NCBI RefSeq assembly: GCF_910592395.1 | Contig: NC_088325.1 | Location: 9,118,109 to 9,182,108 of the forward strand | Source: Lineus longissimus | Taxonomy: Eukaryota; Nemertea; Pilidiophora; Heteronemertea; Lineidae | Length of the DNA: 64,000 nucleotides | Direction: 5' to 3' | Part shown: one piece after another, positions 21,928 to 32,279 of the stretch | Layout: each line of letters begins with the position of its first letter | Numbering within the stretch: the first letter of the stretch is position 1 | Made by a program: the position numbers and the translations under genes | The notes under the pieces: generated by a model | Told to the model about the DNA's origin: nothing | Database searches by the model: none | What the model saw: the letters and a program-made list of their open reading frames with translations, nothing else

Positions 21928-23215
21928 TGAAGGTGACTGTGCGATTGTTGTCAATTTCCACAATAGCGTCGAATTCCATATAAACTACAATAGTTATACT
22001 CTTATCGGCTGGTTCTTTCAAACGAATGTCAAGACTTATGTTTCCTTCACGTACCAAGTTGAAATTGGAACCGTTTTAATCATCTGCATGTTGAGGACGT
22101 AGAGAGCGTATCCTTTCGGATAATCTTCGTTCGCGTTTATACCTATTCCCTGGTCAGTTCCCCAAACGTTAGTTCCGTGTAATACCGTGAAGTAACCGGG
22201 TAGGAACTGATCGTTGCCGTAATCGAGTTTGATCGTTTCAAACGGTACTGGCGTTCGGTTTTGTCGCAACGTAATACTCGACACATTGAAGTGTTGAAAG
22301 TTGAACGGGTTCTTGTCCAGCGTTCCGTCGGACTCCACCAATCCTACGACAATTCTTCCCGGTAAACGACCCTGTAACAAGTTATTTTCTGACAAATCCG
22401 AACGGTTGGCGCCACGTGTATAAAACTTCATTTGAACCGATGTTACGGGATATTTGGCGGGTCCTTGCAAAAGACGTTCCTCATGGCTAAGGCGAACATG
22501 TTCGGCAATAGTTTTGAGATTGATTTTCAAAATCGCTTCCTCCAAACTAATCGTGTTATCTTGGGTGTTATCCTTGGCCATTAAGACAAAACTGGGGTCT
22601 TGTCTAACCAATCTTACCGTTAGTTTTACTTGACTCAGAATTATTTTTTTTCTCGTTGTGAATCTGCCCCAGGCATTCTACCGTTTTACTGCCTTTTGTC
22701 AACTTAAAGCGAGCATTGGCGCCTTTGTTTGCACTTGTTCCTGTTTTCGCGGTATTACCCTGTAGATCGGGGTTCGCTGTGTCCTTGTAATATCCGCCAA
22801 TTTGGAGCTGGTCACTTTTTGCTGCATTCGAGAACGAGAGGGTGGACTCGAGATACGATCGATAACCGTACATCTGACCGTGCTCCCAACCTGTCTTCCA
22901 TTGGCGTATACCTCAACTTGTTTGAAATAGCTTCCGATAAAATAATTGATGGGAAACACCAGCGATTTATCGGGAAATGGGTCCGCTGTCGTGAGTACTG
23001 CACCATCTTTGTCCAGTATCCTATATTTCAGATATAAAAAGCTGTCTCCCAAATTCAAATATTCGTCTTCCAATTGGACCACCCTTGTCCAGGGAAGTGA
23101 TGGGATGGAACTCTTTGAATGAACTGTCCTCTATACTCGTCTGTGTGGGCTTAACTTCAAAGAGTTCCAATTCGCTACGTCCGCAATCGCAAGAGTCCGT
23201 ATCCAATAGCGACAT
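21920..23215 (-). pseudogene. Polinton/adintovirus major capsid protein (broken)
   Basis: Double-jelly-roll hexon-type capsid protein of the kind often annotated as F54H12.2-like in animal genomes. An ATG at 23215 (MSLLDTDSCDC) opens the gene. Recognisable blocks are LDLG-like LNLGDSFLYLKYRI, VFPINYFIGSYFKQVEVYAN, YGYRSYLESTLSFSNAAKSD, ARFKLTKGSK and YALYVLNMQMIKTVPIST. The C-terminal strand ends in a TAA at 21920-21922. Reading it needs at least four frame changes (near 23085, 22880, 22640 and 22045), so no capsid can be made. The total coding span of about 430 codons fits the family. Confidence 0.88.
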
Positions 23216-23229
23216 GATAGCTCTTATAT

Positions 23230-23765
23230 TTTAGCTGAAGAAAATGTTGCCTCCCTGCCGTTGTCGTCGGTTTTTACGCGATTTTCTCTTCCTTTTTCCT
23301 CCTTGGGACTCCTGGGCCCCCACATGGGCTTTTCCTTGTTTTTTGTGTCTTTTGGCCGTTAAACTCTCGCCCAATTTTTTCATCTGTATTATCCGGCGCT
23401 AAGATTTGACGCTTGATCCCGCCAACAACTTGCTTTTTAACGTTATGTCCGATTTCGTGTCAGCTTTCTTTTCCCCTTTCCTTCAGGGCGGTTTTAATAT
23501 CTTTTTCACCGGACACCACGTCCGAAAGCGCTTGAGCACCCGCTTTTAAGAGGCACTTTCCAGCGCTTACGGCTACCTTTTTTATGGAAGGAACCACGAC
23601 TTTTTTCAGCATCGGAACCACTGTTTTGAATATTGAGCTGAATATGCATCCGAGTCCATGCCCATGCTGGTATAAGCTATCTCCTCGAAAAACGGGAAGC
23701 CCAGAACCCGTCTGATAGTGTCTTCGATATGCGTTTAAGTCCGGAAGGTAAGGAACCAGCACCAT
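23230..23765 (-). pseudogene. Basic virion core-type protein
   Basis: A short gene directly upstream of the capsid gene. The ATG is at 23765. A Gly/Tyr/His stretch (GLPVFRGDSLYQHGHGLG) is followed by an amphipathic hydrophobic helix region (IFSSIFKTVVPMLKKVVVP, KKVAVSAGKCLLKAGAQAL). After a frameshift near 23455 it continues to a Lys/Arg-rich tail (KRKRKSRKNRRQRQGG) and stop near 23230. A membrane-active or DNA-binding core role, like adenovirus minor core proteins, is inferred from composition and position next to the capsid gene. I have no motif that proves it. Confidence 0.6.
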
Positions 23766-23879
23766 GATGAATTTGTCCTCGAACGATTTTACAGGCTGAA
23801 TGTTTGTTTATTGTTTTTGAAAACACGATATTTTCTCCTCACAAACCCTTTAAGAGCTAGGTGCGTTTTTCCCACTTGG

Positions 23880-24314
23880 TTATGCGGTCCGATTGTTCTT
23901 CTTCTTCGTTTTCTTTATGACTTCTGTCCGGACTAGCTGTTGATTCCAATAGAGGACTCCATGATTTGTTTGGGACCAATTGGGCACAGTTTGTACAGGG
24001 GTTGTTTTTATACTACCGAGTATATTGAGTGCCTTTTCCCTGGCTTTACTCAGACGTGACGAGCGTCGTTGCTTCGGTATTTCTGAATCCTTAAACAATT
24101 TTGGTGCACTTGTAGTTTTTTCTTGTGGACTAATGGCAAAAGATAGAGGTATTGGCAAGCCCATAACCGATGTTTCCTTCCTTTGGGCTGCTTTTTTTGC
24201 CTTCATCAAAGGCGAAAAGACACCCTCTTCTGTGCTAATGCTCTCCTCCAAGGCGCGCCCCACGAGTGGAGATAACAATTTTGACTTCGTAATAGCGTTC
24301 TGAATTGGTGTCAA
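23880..24314 (-). CDS. Unrecognised basic Polinton protein
   Basis: A 144-residue frame in the virion gene block. It is basic and Ser/Lys-rich with no predicted membrane segment. Visible stretches are KKAAQRKETSVMGLPIPL, KQRRSSRLSKAREKA and a Lys-rich end (IKKTKKKNNRTA). The Arg/Lys patches could bind DNA or act as a nuclear signal. The position between two small virion genes suggests a structural or core role. Family not recognised. Start taken as the first ATG, and the frame is open throughout. Confidence 0.45.
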   Translation of the reverse strand: MTPIQNAITKSKLLSPLVGRALEESISTEEGVFSPLMKAKKAAQRKETSVMGLPIPLSFAISPQEKTTSAPKLFKDSEIPKQRRSSRLSKAREKALNILGSIKTTPVQTVPNWSQTNHGVLYWNQQLVRTEVIKKTKKKNNRTA

Positions 24315-24344
24315 TTGGGAACCGTCCTCATCAGCGGTTTTGTT

Positions 24345-24797
24345 TTATTTTTCCTCTGATAGTAGTGGGGGTGTGTTGGTAGACGGTCTCTTCATTTCCG
24401 GCGTATAGGCTATCCATCCCGGCGGCACTCCGATCTTCAAGAAGGCATCTATCAATTCGGTGGCCCCCGGTGGGACAACGTAGTTCATGCTCTCCGGCTT
24501 CATTAGGAATTCAATGTTTCGTACGATATTTGTATTGGGTAACGTTGTTCCCTCGATTATTAATTCGTAGCTGAACGGATCCCAGTCTATCGTTGAACGG
24601 TGACGTCTTACGTAATTTTTCATAATGTCCTTAATAAAGGGGTGGTGTAATTTCAAAGTGGGCGCGATCAGATCGAGTACATTCTTTTCCCCGTAATCCG
24701 CTATGCGATCGAATAAAGCTTTTGTCTCTCTTCTTCGAGCCTGACTGAAAAGTTTCATTTTTAAATCGGCCGGTAGATTGGCATATTTTTTCGCCAC
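24345..24797 (-). CDS. Conserved-looking Polinton virion-block protein
   Basis: A 150-residue open frame starting MAKKYANLPADLKMKL. The middle (LDLIAPTLKLHHPFIKDIMK, then YELIIEGTTLPNTNIVRNI) has the even composition of a folded protein, and the end is Pro-rich. The ATG overlaps closely with the end of the preceding gene (24798), as in compact viral gene arrays. I recall similar small proteins in other animal Polintons but cannot attach a function. Confidence 0.5.
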   Translation of the reverse strand: MAKKYANLPADLKMKLFSQARRRETKALFDRIADYGEKNVLDLIAPTLKLHHPFIKDIMKNYVRRHRSTIDWDPFSYELIIEGTTLPNTNIVRNIEFLMKPESMNYVVPPGATELIDAFLKIGVPPGWIAYTPEMKRPSTNTPPLLSEEK

Positions 24798-25013
24798 TTA
24801 CAGTCGATCCGATGAAGGCTCCTCCTCCTCCTCCTCCTTGTCATATGCTGCCTCGTTGCTGATAGAGTTAAAGGTTTTCGCCGTTGATGAATCGTAGCTG
24901 TTAGTCGGCATGTCTGCACCGACCATCGCACAAAGACGCTTGTAGACTTCCAACGGAATTAAGATACATTCCTCGAATCCCCCTTTGTCCTGTTGTCTCG
25001 AATATCTGGCCAT
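24798..25013 (-). CDS. Short acidic-tailed Polinton protein
   Basis: From an ATG at 25013 it encodes 71 residues. The N-terminus has FEECILIPLEVYKRLCAMV, a pattern (hydrophobic-I/L-P-x-E-x-Y-x-x-L) that I associate with short proteins seen beside Polinton capsid genes. The C-terminus has six consecutive Glu residues (EEEEEEP). An upstream in-frame ATG at 25070 is possible but overlaps the neighbouring gene's end. Function unknown; a virion scaffold or tether is a guess. Confidence 0.45.
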   Translation of the reverse strand: MARYSRQQDKGGFEECILIPLEVYKRLCAMVGADMPTNSYDSSTAKTFNSISNEAAYDKEEEEEEPSSDRL

Positions 25014-25057
25014 TTTGCTGGCTAAAGTTATATTTCGAAAACGGTGGAAAGACTTAT

Positions 25058-25510
25058 TTGCCGATTCCACCGATCAAACTGCCAATCGCCGAAACGGCCA
25101 GTGGAATCAAGGCGCTCAAGAATCCTCCTTTGATGCCTTCGGTCGCCAGTATGTCTTTGCGTCGCTGCAGGCTTGTTCGTGGGCGAAAGAGCTTCTGTAC
25201 CGTAGAGCTGTGTTTCTGCAATTTCCTGATCTTATCCGCTGAAATGCCGCTCATAGTTCTATTACCCACGTTGTGGATACATTCGAGCAAAGCGTCCATT
25301 TGCCCCGCGTTGGCGATTTCCATGAGTTCTGCTTGATTCGTTTTGCTAGTTTTGCTCAAGAGCGATAAAAAATCGATATTTTTCGGCGGCAGTGGAATCG
25401 CGAGGGAGACTCTGCCTATTATAAGACTGTCTCCTCCCCTTTCCTTTGCGTCTCCCCTTCTTTTTACTCCGAATTAATTGCTCCATGAGGTGTCTATTAT
25501 TTGGTAGCAT
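25058..25510 (-). pseudogene. Small virion-associated protein with hydrophobic C-terminus
   Basis: The likely start is the ATG at 25510 (MLPNNRHLMEQLIRSKKKGR), with a basic leader. A frameshift near 25440 moves into the frame that ends at 25058. The conserved-looking core is ALLECIHNVGNRTMSG, KIRKLQKHSSTVQKLF and LQRRKDILATEGIKGGFLSA, followed by a hydrophobic tail (LIPLAVSAIGSLIGGIGK). The pattern Lys/Arg-helix then GGFL plus hydrophobic tail is common in small Polinton/adintovirus proteins encoded near the ATPase. The tail would suit membrane or capsid-vertex binding. Broken by one frameshift if the upstream start is right. Confidence 0.55.
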
Positions 25511-25624
25511 CTTAAACTATACTGGCACAGGTAATATATAATTGCACGAAACGATCTCTTTTGACTCAATGTTTATTGTTGTCTTCTCACACACCGCATC
25601 CAAGCGAAACCTATCACATTGTTC

Positions 25625-26340
25625 TTAGCGGTTTTTTCGCCAAATTCGCTTGCTATTGTTGTACAATTTTCGTGGTACAAATATTCTTTGATAGTCTCCG
25701 AAAAGGTCTGTCCTGAAGCGAATCTCCTCCGGACTATTTTGAGTGCCGTCGACGAAAAGATATCCGTTCGGTTTTGAAGTTGCCTTTTCATAAACTTCCA
25801 TGAAAAGCCGTTGGTTGGCCGGCATAATCCTGGAGCCGAGATGACGGGCTGTAGATTATCTAATGGACTATGGAATAGCACGTAAATATGGGCGCAGCGT
25901 TGTAGAGTAATGCGTTCCGAGCCTTGGTAGAACATATTTTGCATCAGAATTATCCAGGAAAGTGAATTATGATGACATTTTCTTGTCGCCATATCGGAAA
26001 TAGCTTTGCTCTTCGAGACGTCCTCCATTAAATCGTCGTAGATATGCAATCCGAACTTCTGCTCTCCGTTGTGCTGTTGCGGTTGAATGTAATCGTCCAT
26101 ATTTTCGGGAAGTCCTTGAACTAGCATTATTCGCTTTCTCGTCGTGTCAATTTCAGCCACGGTTTTACTTGGCTGCCCATAGAAGAGATATATGTAGTCG
26201 AATGGTCTATCGAAGATACGACTGGCATTTTCGATCAATCGCATAGTAAATTCTGTTTTCCCGCTCAAGGGCGCCCCTTGAATTATGGCCTCAAAGGGCA
26301 AAGCAAGTCTGCCGTCGAAACTTTGCCCCTCTTCCATCAT
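25625..26340 (-). pseudogene. FtsK/HerA-type genome-packaging ATPase
   Basis: Pumps viral DNA into capsids using ATP. Walker A is GAPLSGKTEF (residues 22-31), Walker B is LHIYDDLM (98-105, Asp 102/103), and MQN near residue 133 is the sensor-type polar motif of the family. The N-terminal 170 residues are intact. A frameshift near 25825 moves the C-terminus into a neighbouring frame (NQRLFMEVYEKAT through FVPRKLYNNSKRIW) that stops at 25625. The unshifted frame runs on to 25573 but loses the family pattern. It lies between the small virion genes and the integrase. Confidence 0.85.
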
Positions 26341-26540
26341 GATAAAGAGGGCATCTCGTGTAATTGTTTTTTTTTCACAGTATACGATGAGATGATGTGG
26401 ACATCCGTCTCAATAAGTTTCTTTCACAGTCAAATTAATATGAAACGCGAGCAAGCTCTGATGATGATCGAAGATGGCCTGGCAATCTCTCACCGCCTTC
26501 AGGCCTCCTTCCTTCGTATCGACGAGTGACCCCTCCTCTG

Positions 26541-27535
26541 TTATGTAAGGGGAGTCACTTGTCCTTTGTCCACCCATTCGTCAAAACTCGACGGCCAGCC
26601 TCTGTAGTGTACGAAGAATTGGAGTTTTCCCTTGCGTTTCCGGCGTTTTAAAATATCGACGTGATAGGTTTGCTCATCCGTTTGCATCTCAATTTTCTGC
26701 ATCTGATGTTCATAAAACGAGCCTTTGATCAGTTTTTGCTGTAAGTCATGCAGCTTATAGGTGGGTGGCTCTGTCGCTCTGCGATGTGCGACTACAAAAT
26801 ACTCTTCTGTCCATTTGGCAGTCGATCCTTTCTCAAACAGGCTGGTGGGAATTCGAGCGATACGAACTACGTCCCCGATTTGGAAACGAAAAATGGCTTT
26901 TTCGGAAATTCCTTTCCGTACAGTTTGTCCCATAAATACTCTTCGTGTTTAATCTTCACATCCTTGGGTTTCATACCGATTACTCTGTGAACGCTTGCAT
27001 TGTAAGCAGCCAGCAAATCGAGCAGTGCCTCCAACCATCGGTGTGCATTGCGTTGCGTGAACAAACGAAACATTCTGTCTTTCAACGTTCGATTGAATCT
27101 CTCCACTAGGGCTGCTTTGGGATGACTGTAGACGGAAAATAGTTTAATCCCACGCTTTTTTAAAAGGCATTGTACAGCACCGTAGTAAAACTCACCGCCT
27201 TGATCCACTTGAATAAGTCGCGGTTGGCGTTTTAGTATTCTGAAAATATCCTCCAGGGTCGAAGCTACCTCGCGGCCAGTTTTTGTTTTCAAGGGTGCCG
27301 CAAAAGCAAAACGTGAAAATACATCGATTCCGGTCAACAGATATTTATGATTCGAATTGCGAGCGGCTATTTTATCGAGCGAAACTAAGTCTAATTGCCA
27401 CTGATCATCGATTCCCCTCGCTTCCCTATAAGGTCTCTCTAGCGAGGAAAAGGCCGCCGGCGAATTTGCAGGCTCCGTGAAAATTTCCGTCAAGAAAAGA
27501 TTAATACGATATTTTTTCGTCTTTGTTCGTTTCAC
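26541..27535 (-). pseudogene. Polinton integrase with chromodomain
   Basis: Retroviral-type DDE integrase that inserts the element. The upstream piece (27535-26867) has the core: DQWQLDLVSLD (Asp 49), RLIQVDQGGEFYYG (Asp 111) and AALVERFNRTLKDR (Glu 145), with 33 residues between the second Asp and the Glu. A frameshift near 26900 leads to the second piece (to 26541), with the SH3-like part (FQIGDVVRIARI) and a C-terminal chromodomain (YHVDILKRRKRKGKLQFF, then YRGWPSSFDEWV). Chromodomains may direct insertion to particular chromatin. The N-terminal zinc part is not obvious. All three catalytic residues survive. Confidence 0.9.
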
Positions 27536-27581
27536 CCATTATCACTCTTTTAAATAGTGTAAAAAACTTATCGATGGATCT

Positions 27582-28069
27582 CTAGTCACTGCTTACGATA
27601 ATGACCGCCTCATCTTCATTGTTCTCATTTTCACTACCGCTGGAAGCACTTGTGTCTGCCACGCTGTCCGAATAAGGTTCCGACTTAAAAGGATATGTTT
27701 TTTGCGCTCCTTTTTTTGCTCCTGGTACCAACTCGAAACGAGAGTCCCCTCGCTATGGGGAGATTCCTGCTCTTCGCTCTGTTCGCTTTCACTGCTTTCC
27801 TCGTATTTTCTTTTTCTTCCTCTCGTTTGGGGAGCTTTTTTAGCATCACCGGTCTGAAAAAACTCATCCTCCACATTTTGTTCTTCGTTTTGTCTACAAC
27901 GAAGCTCTGCTCTCTGCTGTTGCCCCTTTCCCCTTCCATCGCCTTCTCCGTTTTGCTGTTCTGCTTTGAAAACCTTGTTACTGGCCTTCTTCAATTTCTC
28001 CACGTTCATCAAAAAATCTGCGATGTCTTCCCCAAGTAAACTGATGCACTTTTGACGATTACTCTTCAA
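27582..28069 (-). pseudogene. Acidic low-complexity protein with SIM-like C-terminus
   Basis: Starts at the ATG at 28069 (MKSNRQKCISLLGEDIADFL). The N-terminal 35 residues look folded or coiled (FLMNVEKLKKASNKVFKAE). The middle is Gln/Glu/Gly-rich, with a basic patch RGRKRKY and acidic SESEQSEEQE. The open frame runs to 27593, but the acidic composition continues in another frame (SDSVADTSASSGSENENN) to a TAG at 27582-27584, so a frameshift near 27700 is likely. The tail DEAVIIVSSD resembles a SUMO-interacting motif. It sits between integrase and polymerase. Function unknown; a terminal-protein or regulatory role cannot be excluded. Confidence 0.45.
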
Positions 28070-28256
28070 ATAGAGGTGAAACCAGGTGTCACCTTAAATC
28101 TCGTCGCATCAACGTTGCACCGTTTGCAGACTGCTATGGTGCAGCGTATGTTTTTTGTACTTCTAGTATTCTTTGTCGAACTCATGATGCGGCGAGATGC
28201 GTCTAATACACTTATGGATATTTGTCCTTGTCACAATGTGATTCCCTGACTTCTTT

Positions 28257-31065
28257 TTACTCGTTTTTGATGCGGTAGTGTCCAAAGGCGAATGTGTGAA
28301 TGATATCTTCGCACAGCCAGCGTTTCGTGTCCAATGGTGACAAAGCTTTTTTCTCTTGCGTTAATGTATAAAGCTTTAGTTTTTTCGACCTAATCGATTT
28401 AAAATTACACGTACTGGGTGCCGCTTGTGAAGATGTGTTCATGTATAGCGCATCTTCGTACTGCTCAAAGCAAATGCTTTGCATAACGCATCTGGGCAAA
28501 CCCTTCGCCTTGCTGGTGACTGCCTCCGACCGATGTCTTGTGCTGTACATTTTTGCACGCAAACCAACAAAGTCCACAATGGGATCGCACGCATCCTCTC
28601 GCTTGAAAGTACCTCGAACTTTTTTGTTTGTTTCGCAGAAGTAGGGCGAGTCTTTCGGATAATTAGACAGATCGAAATAGCGTCGGTTCGCGAAGAAGTC
28701 CTCGTCCACGTTCCCCTCATATTCTTCTAAGAAATACAGCAGGCTCTCCGTGTCCGTCATCAACAGGTGGCACCGGTCCCCGTACAATGGCTTAATGAAG
28801 TCATAGTGCATTTTGTACAATTTCATTTTGCTTGTTTCGAGACAGACCATTCCCGCTGTGATGGGACGATCCAGAAGTATGCTGCGGGGTTTCATTTGTA
28901 TGCCTACCAGTTTCCTATTGTAAATGGTTACTGACTTGAAATTCGGTTTGCTCGTTTTTGTTAGGAATTTTCTCTTGTCCGACACTAGACTCATATTGAT
29001 GTGTTTTGTTTTGTCTTGGAGGAATTTCCCGTAGCAAGAATTAATTGCTTGTTTCCAAAAGTCAGATTCGAAGGGACTGTTTGCCGCGGCCTTCCTCTGC
29101 TCCGTGCAGAAGCTGACGAAATCTTTCATCCAGGGCGACTGATCGAAAGCCAGAATCCTATGCACTTTGCTCAGCGTCATGCCCAGCTGAAGATAATATA
29201 GCAGGTTTTTCAGATAGACAATGTAATTTGTTCTCGGTCCAAGATGAGGAATCAGTTTTTCTCCGGTGGCGGCACTTCGTATTTGTGAGGGATCCATTAG
29301 TTTTCCCGCCAAAACATGCATTAGCGGACTCCACTGCGAAGGGCATATGCACAGTTTCTCTGGCGCTAAAGGAAAGTCATTGTGCGAATCGTGTAGACAA
29401 GTAGGATATTCGAGGTCCACCTCCAGTATGTATCCTGTAGTGCTATCGTCTGACAAAGACAAAACATCAAATTCGTTCGGGTCGTCAACCTCGATCCAGC
29501 GATAGTTTCCGTGCGGTAAATCTTGACTGAGGGAGTAGCCGTAGAGATTCGTCGCGTCGAGGGCAAATATCTGCGCGCCACTCTTCTTGTCTGCTTCTCC
29601 TGAAAATACCCCCTTCTCTTCAGCATCATCATCATCGTCAACAGATATGTGGGCCCGTCGTTGGAAAATGGAAGCGACACCTCCACGAATGCCTTTTTTG
29701 ACAAACAGATATTGCTCCAGGTCTTCTATCAAGTCTATATGAACTCTTGTCATTTTGAGCATGGCATCGAATGTCATTTGAGGGGCCGATATATATTTTA
29801 CTGGATCTAAATGAAAATGTTTCATGGACATGGCACGAAATTTCTCAAAACAATCGGCTAGTAGTAAAACGTCTGTTTGGAGATAGACTACAAGATAATC
29901 ACCAAGGGTCTTGCAGTTCATTGTTCGCCATACCTTTGTTGCATGCTCGTAATCCTCCGATGAAATGGGTTGTTTTTTTAGCGAATCAAAAATTTGCCTC
30001 GACCGGCGGAAGCTGCCTCCCTTGAAGTTTTGATGGTCTGTCAAGATATTCGTAGCAAAAGACACCCTTGCGCAACAAATAATCGTACATTTCACTCGAT
30101 CCTTTCACGTATTCGGTATTCGTAATCAGGATTGACGCAGAAACGTTTTCCCGCTACCGCGATGGGCATATGGCGGGTTGAACCATCACTCAGAGTTGAT
30201 TCGCATGGCGTAAGACAAGTTTCAAAATCATATATTATCAGGTGCCGTCTCGCGCACATGGCTTTGAAATTGTCGAATTTCATTTGGCCTTTCCTTGAAA
30301 AGGTGTACACTTGGCCCTTATCTGGACAAAATTTTTCATGAGCTAGTTTTTTACTCTTTGAGGAATAGCAGGTCAAAAACGATCTGTAAACGATTTTTTT
30401 CCCGTGGCGACCACTAGCCCCGTTGGCGATTAACCTACTCAGATTTGTGATCAGAAAAAATCTTGCCAGTACAACAAGTCAATATGCCTCTCTTCCGGAA
30501 TTGATCTCCTGTTTGCTGAAAGATGCAGTACTTGCAACGGTACAGCATGACGTCCTGCTGTGCCAGCAACTTCATGACTCTCGTTCGAAAGCCAACGAAA
30601 AACGTTAATGGAGAGGTTGTTCCGTCGTTCGAAAGTTGAAATCTGACCTATGCTAGTTTGATAGGAAATATTACTCAAATCGAGCTTCGTACGTCTTTCC
30701 CATGAATTCATGTCAAACTGCCTGTCCGATCTGATGCGACCTCCTGCCAGGCGTTCTGAGTTGGCCGCGATACAGAACAAAAAACATTTATCGTCATTTC
30801 CGTAATCAAATTTCGTCTGAATACAAGCGCGTTTATTTCTCACCGCCGAGGGTAAGAAAGGGTGTGGATGCGAAGTGCCACTCCTCAGGGGCTCAAACTG
30901 TGCCACCGTTAATCTCAACGCGTTCACATGTTCAAAAACCCAGCCCGAACCTTCGTGTAGATGGGACTCGAATTTCGAGATGATTTCTTGAAAATATGTC
31001 TGTAACAAGTCTTTTAATTGGCTCTTATAGAACACTTTTAAACGAAATTCTTCTTCGAGCGCCAT
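28257..31065 (-). pseudogene. Protein-primed family B DNA polymerase (family 1 Polinton)
   Basis: Replicates the linear genome from a protein primer. Three pieces: 31065-30451 (N-terminal conserved block with FEHVNALRLTVAQFEPL, KCFLFCIAAN and SINVFRWL), 30376-30092 (exonuclease motif I in LIIYDFETC) and 30095-28257. The last is 612 codons, with the exonuclease III-type YLQTDVLLLAD, polymerase motif A DATNLYGYSL (about 180-189), motif B KQAINSCYGK (348-357) and motif C TDTES (447-451). Frameshifts near 30440 and 30095 break the gene; the polymerase core itself is open. Total about 930 codons, as expected for the family. Confidence 0.92.
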
Positions 31066-31224
31066 TATCAGAGAGAGAGGAAGGTCCTAAAATAGACCTC
31101 GAAAATCACTAATTTTCAAGCCGTCCTGCCGCAAACGGGTATCGTCTCCGTCAACCTCTATCACTTTAATTCCTTTTTGTGTTTGCAGATGGCCTGGTGA
31201 TCACTTCGGGCAACTATTTCTGAC

Positions 31225-31629
31225 TTAGCATGCAACAGTCCTGCAAATAGGGCATTCGTTTTCGTGCAATGCTTTCAATAGATCTCCGTGGCAGCGCTCT
31301 GGTTTGCACCAACAGCCCAGAACTGCATGCGACAATTTGTGAATGTAACGGAGAAGATTTCTCCGCCGTATGTACTCGTTATAAAACCTCAAAGAGCGTT
31401 CTCGGCTGGTATTTTCGTCAATTATGTACAGATTCTGCCAGCGAATAGAATCCCTGACGGCTTGAAGTAAGCGTTTCTGACGTTTGCGTTGTTCTTCTGC
31501 AGTCATCTTCGTATTATTCGTGCCACAGCGCAATATCTCCGAATCTCTCAGATAATGCGTCAAGTTTCATCCGATGTACACGTGCCGACGAGATGCTAAC
31601 TGCCACTCTTCGAGATTTCGAAAGCCCAT
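31225..31629 (-). pseudogene. DUF4326-type protein
   Basis: The frame from 31563 to 31225 ends with VLGCWCKPERCHGDLLKAL (residues about 82-100), the signature C-terminal motif of DUF4326 proteins, which are found in phages, large DNA viruses and some bacteria. The same frame extends upstream through a TGA at 31567-31569 to an ATG at 31629 (MGFRNLEEWQLASRRHVYIG), which supplies the family's N-terminal VYIGR-like motif. Apart from that stop the gene is whole, about 134 codons. The biochemical function is not established; the Cys/His set suggests metal binding. Confidence 0.7.
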
Positions 31630-31804
31630 ATTACTTAAATTGAGCGAAGAAATATTAATAACACGCCGCATGATGTTTGAATATAAAACTTTGATGAAAT
31701 CCGGTGTTAGGTGTCTGGTGTGCAAAAATGACATTCGATTGCTTCTTGTTGGTTCAAATGATCACCTACGAAATGCAATTTTCTCTGAACTTCACCGTAG
31801 GCTC

Positions 31805-32170
31805 TTAAAAGTTTCGAAATTCACGCAATTTGAGTGAAATTCGGCGGCACTTGTCCAAGCTTTGTATTTCTAGCCTATTCCTTCTGGTGAAATTAACAAG
31901 CAGTCCTACTGCACGGAGCGAATAGTGATGTTCTTCGTCTGAATGGTGTTGGCCCGAAAAAGCATCTTTTAACTGTTCACTCATGCACAGCATCTCTTGG
32001 GCTTGTTCTGAAGTCAGATCGATGCGGTTTTCCGCGTCGAAGTTAATTAGCGATATTTTTTGCAACCGCGCGTTGATGGGTGCTGATATGCGGAGGGTGA
32101 CACGAACACTCAACCGATACGTGTAAACGTTAATTTCTTCTCCCTCTGTGATAGAGCCCTCACGTTCCAT
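31805..32170 (-). CDS. Unrecognised Polinton protein
   Basis: A 121-residue open frame beginning MEREGSITEGEEINVYTYRL. The first 50 residues alternate in a way that suggests beta strands (YRLSVRVTLRISAPINARL), and the remainder is more helical (SEQAQEMLCMSEQLKDAF). It lies between the DUF4326-type gene and the conserved gene at 32280-33338. No domain is recognised. It could be the end of a longer broken gene, because the downstream 31630-31800 is not covered by another frame. Confidence 0.35.
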   Translation of the reverse strand: MEREGSITEGEEINVYTYRLSVRVTLRISAPINARLQKISLINFDAENRIDLTSEQAQEMLCMSEQLKDAFSGQHHSDEEHHYSLRAVGLLVNFTRRNRLEIQSLDKCRRISLKLREFRNF

Positions 32171-32279
32171 CTGTCGCTTAAAAATGATTCTGTCCTGGTT
32201 TTTTTATGATGTGTGCTATTTACAAGGCCAACGGGTAATCTAGCTCTCGTCTGCCTTTCATCTAGTGGCGCCGCTGGCG

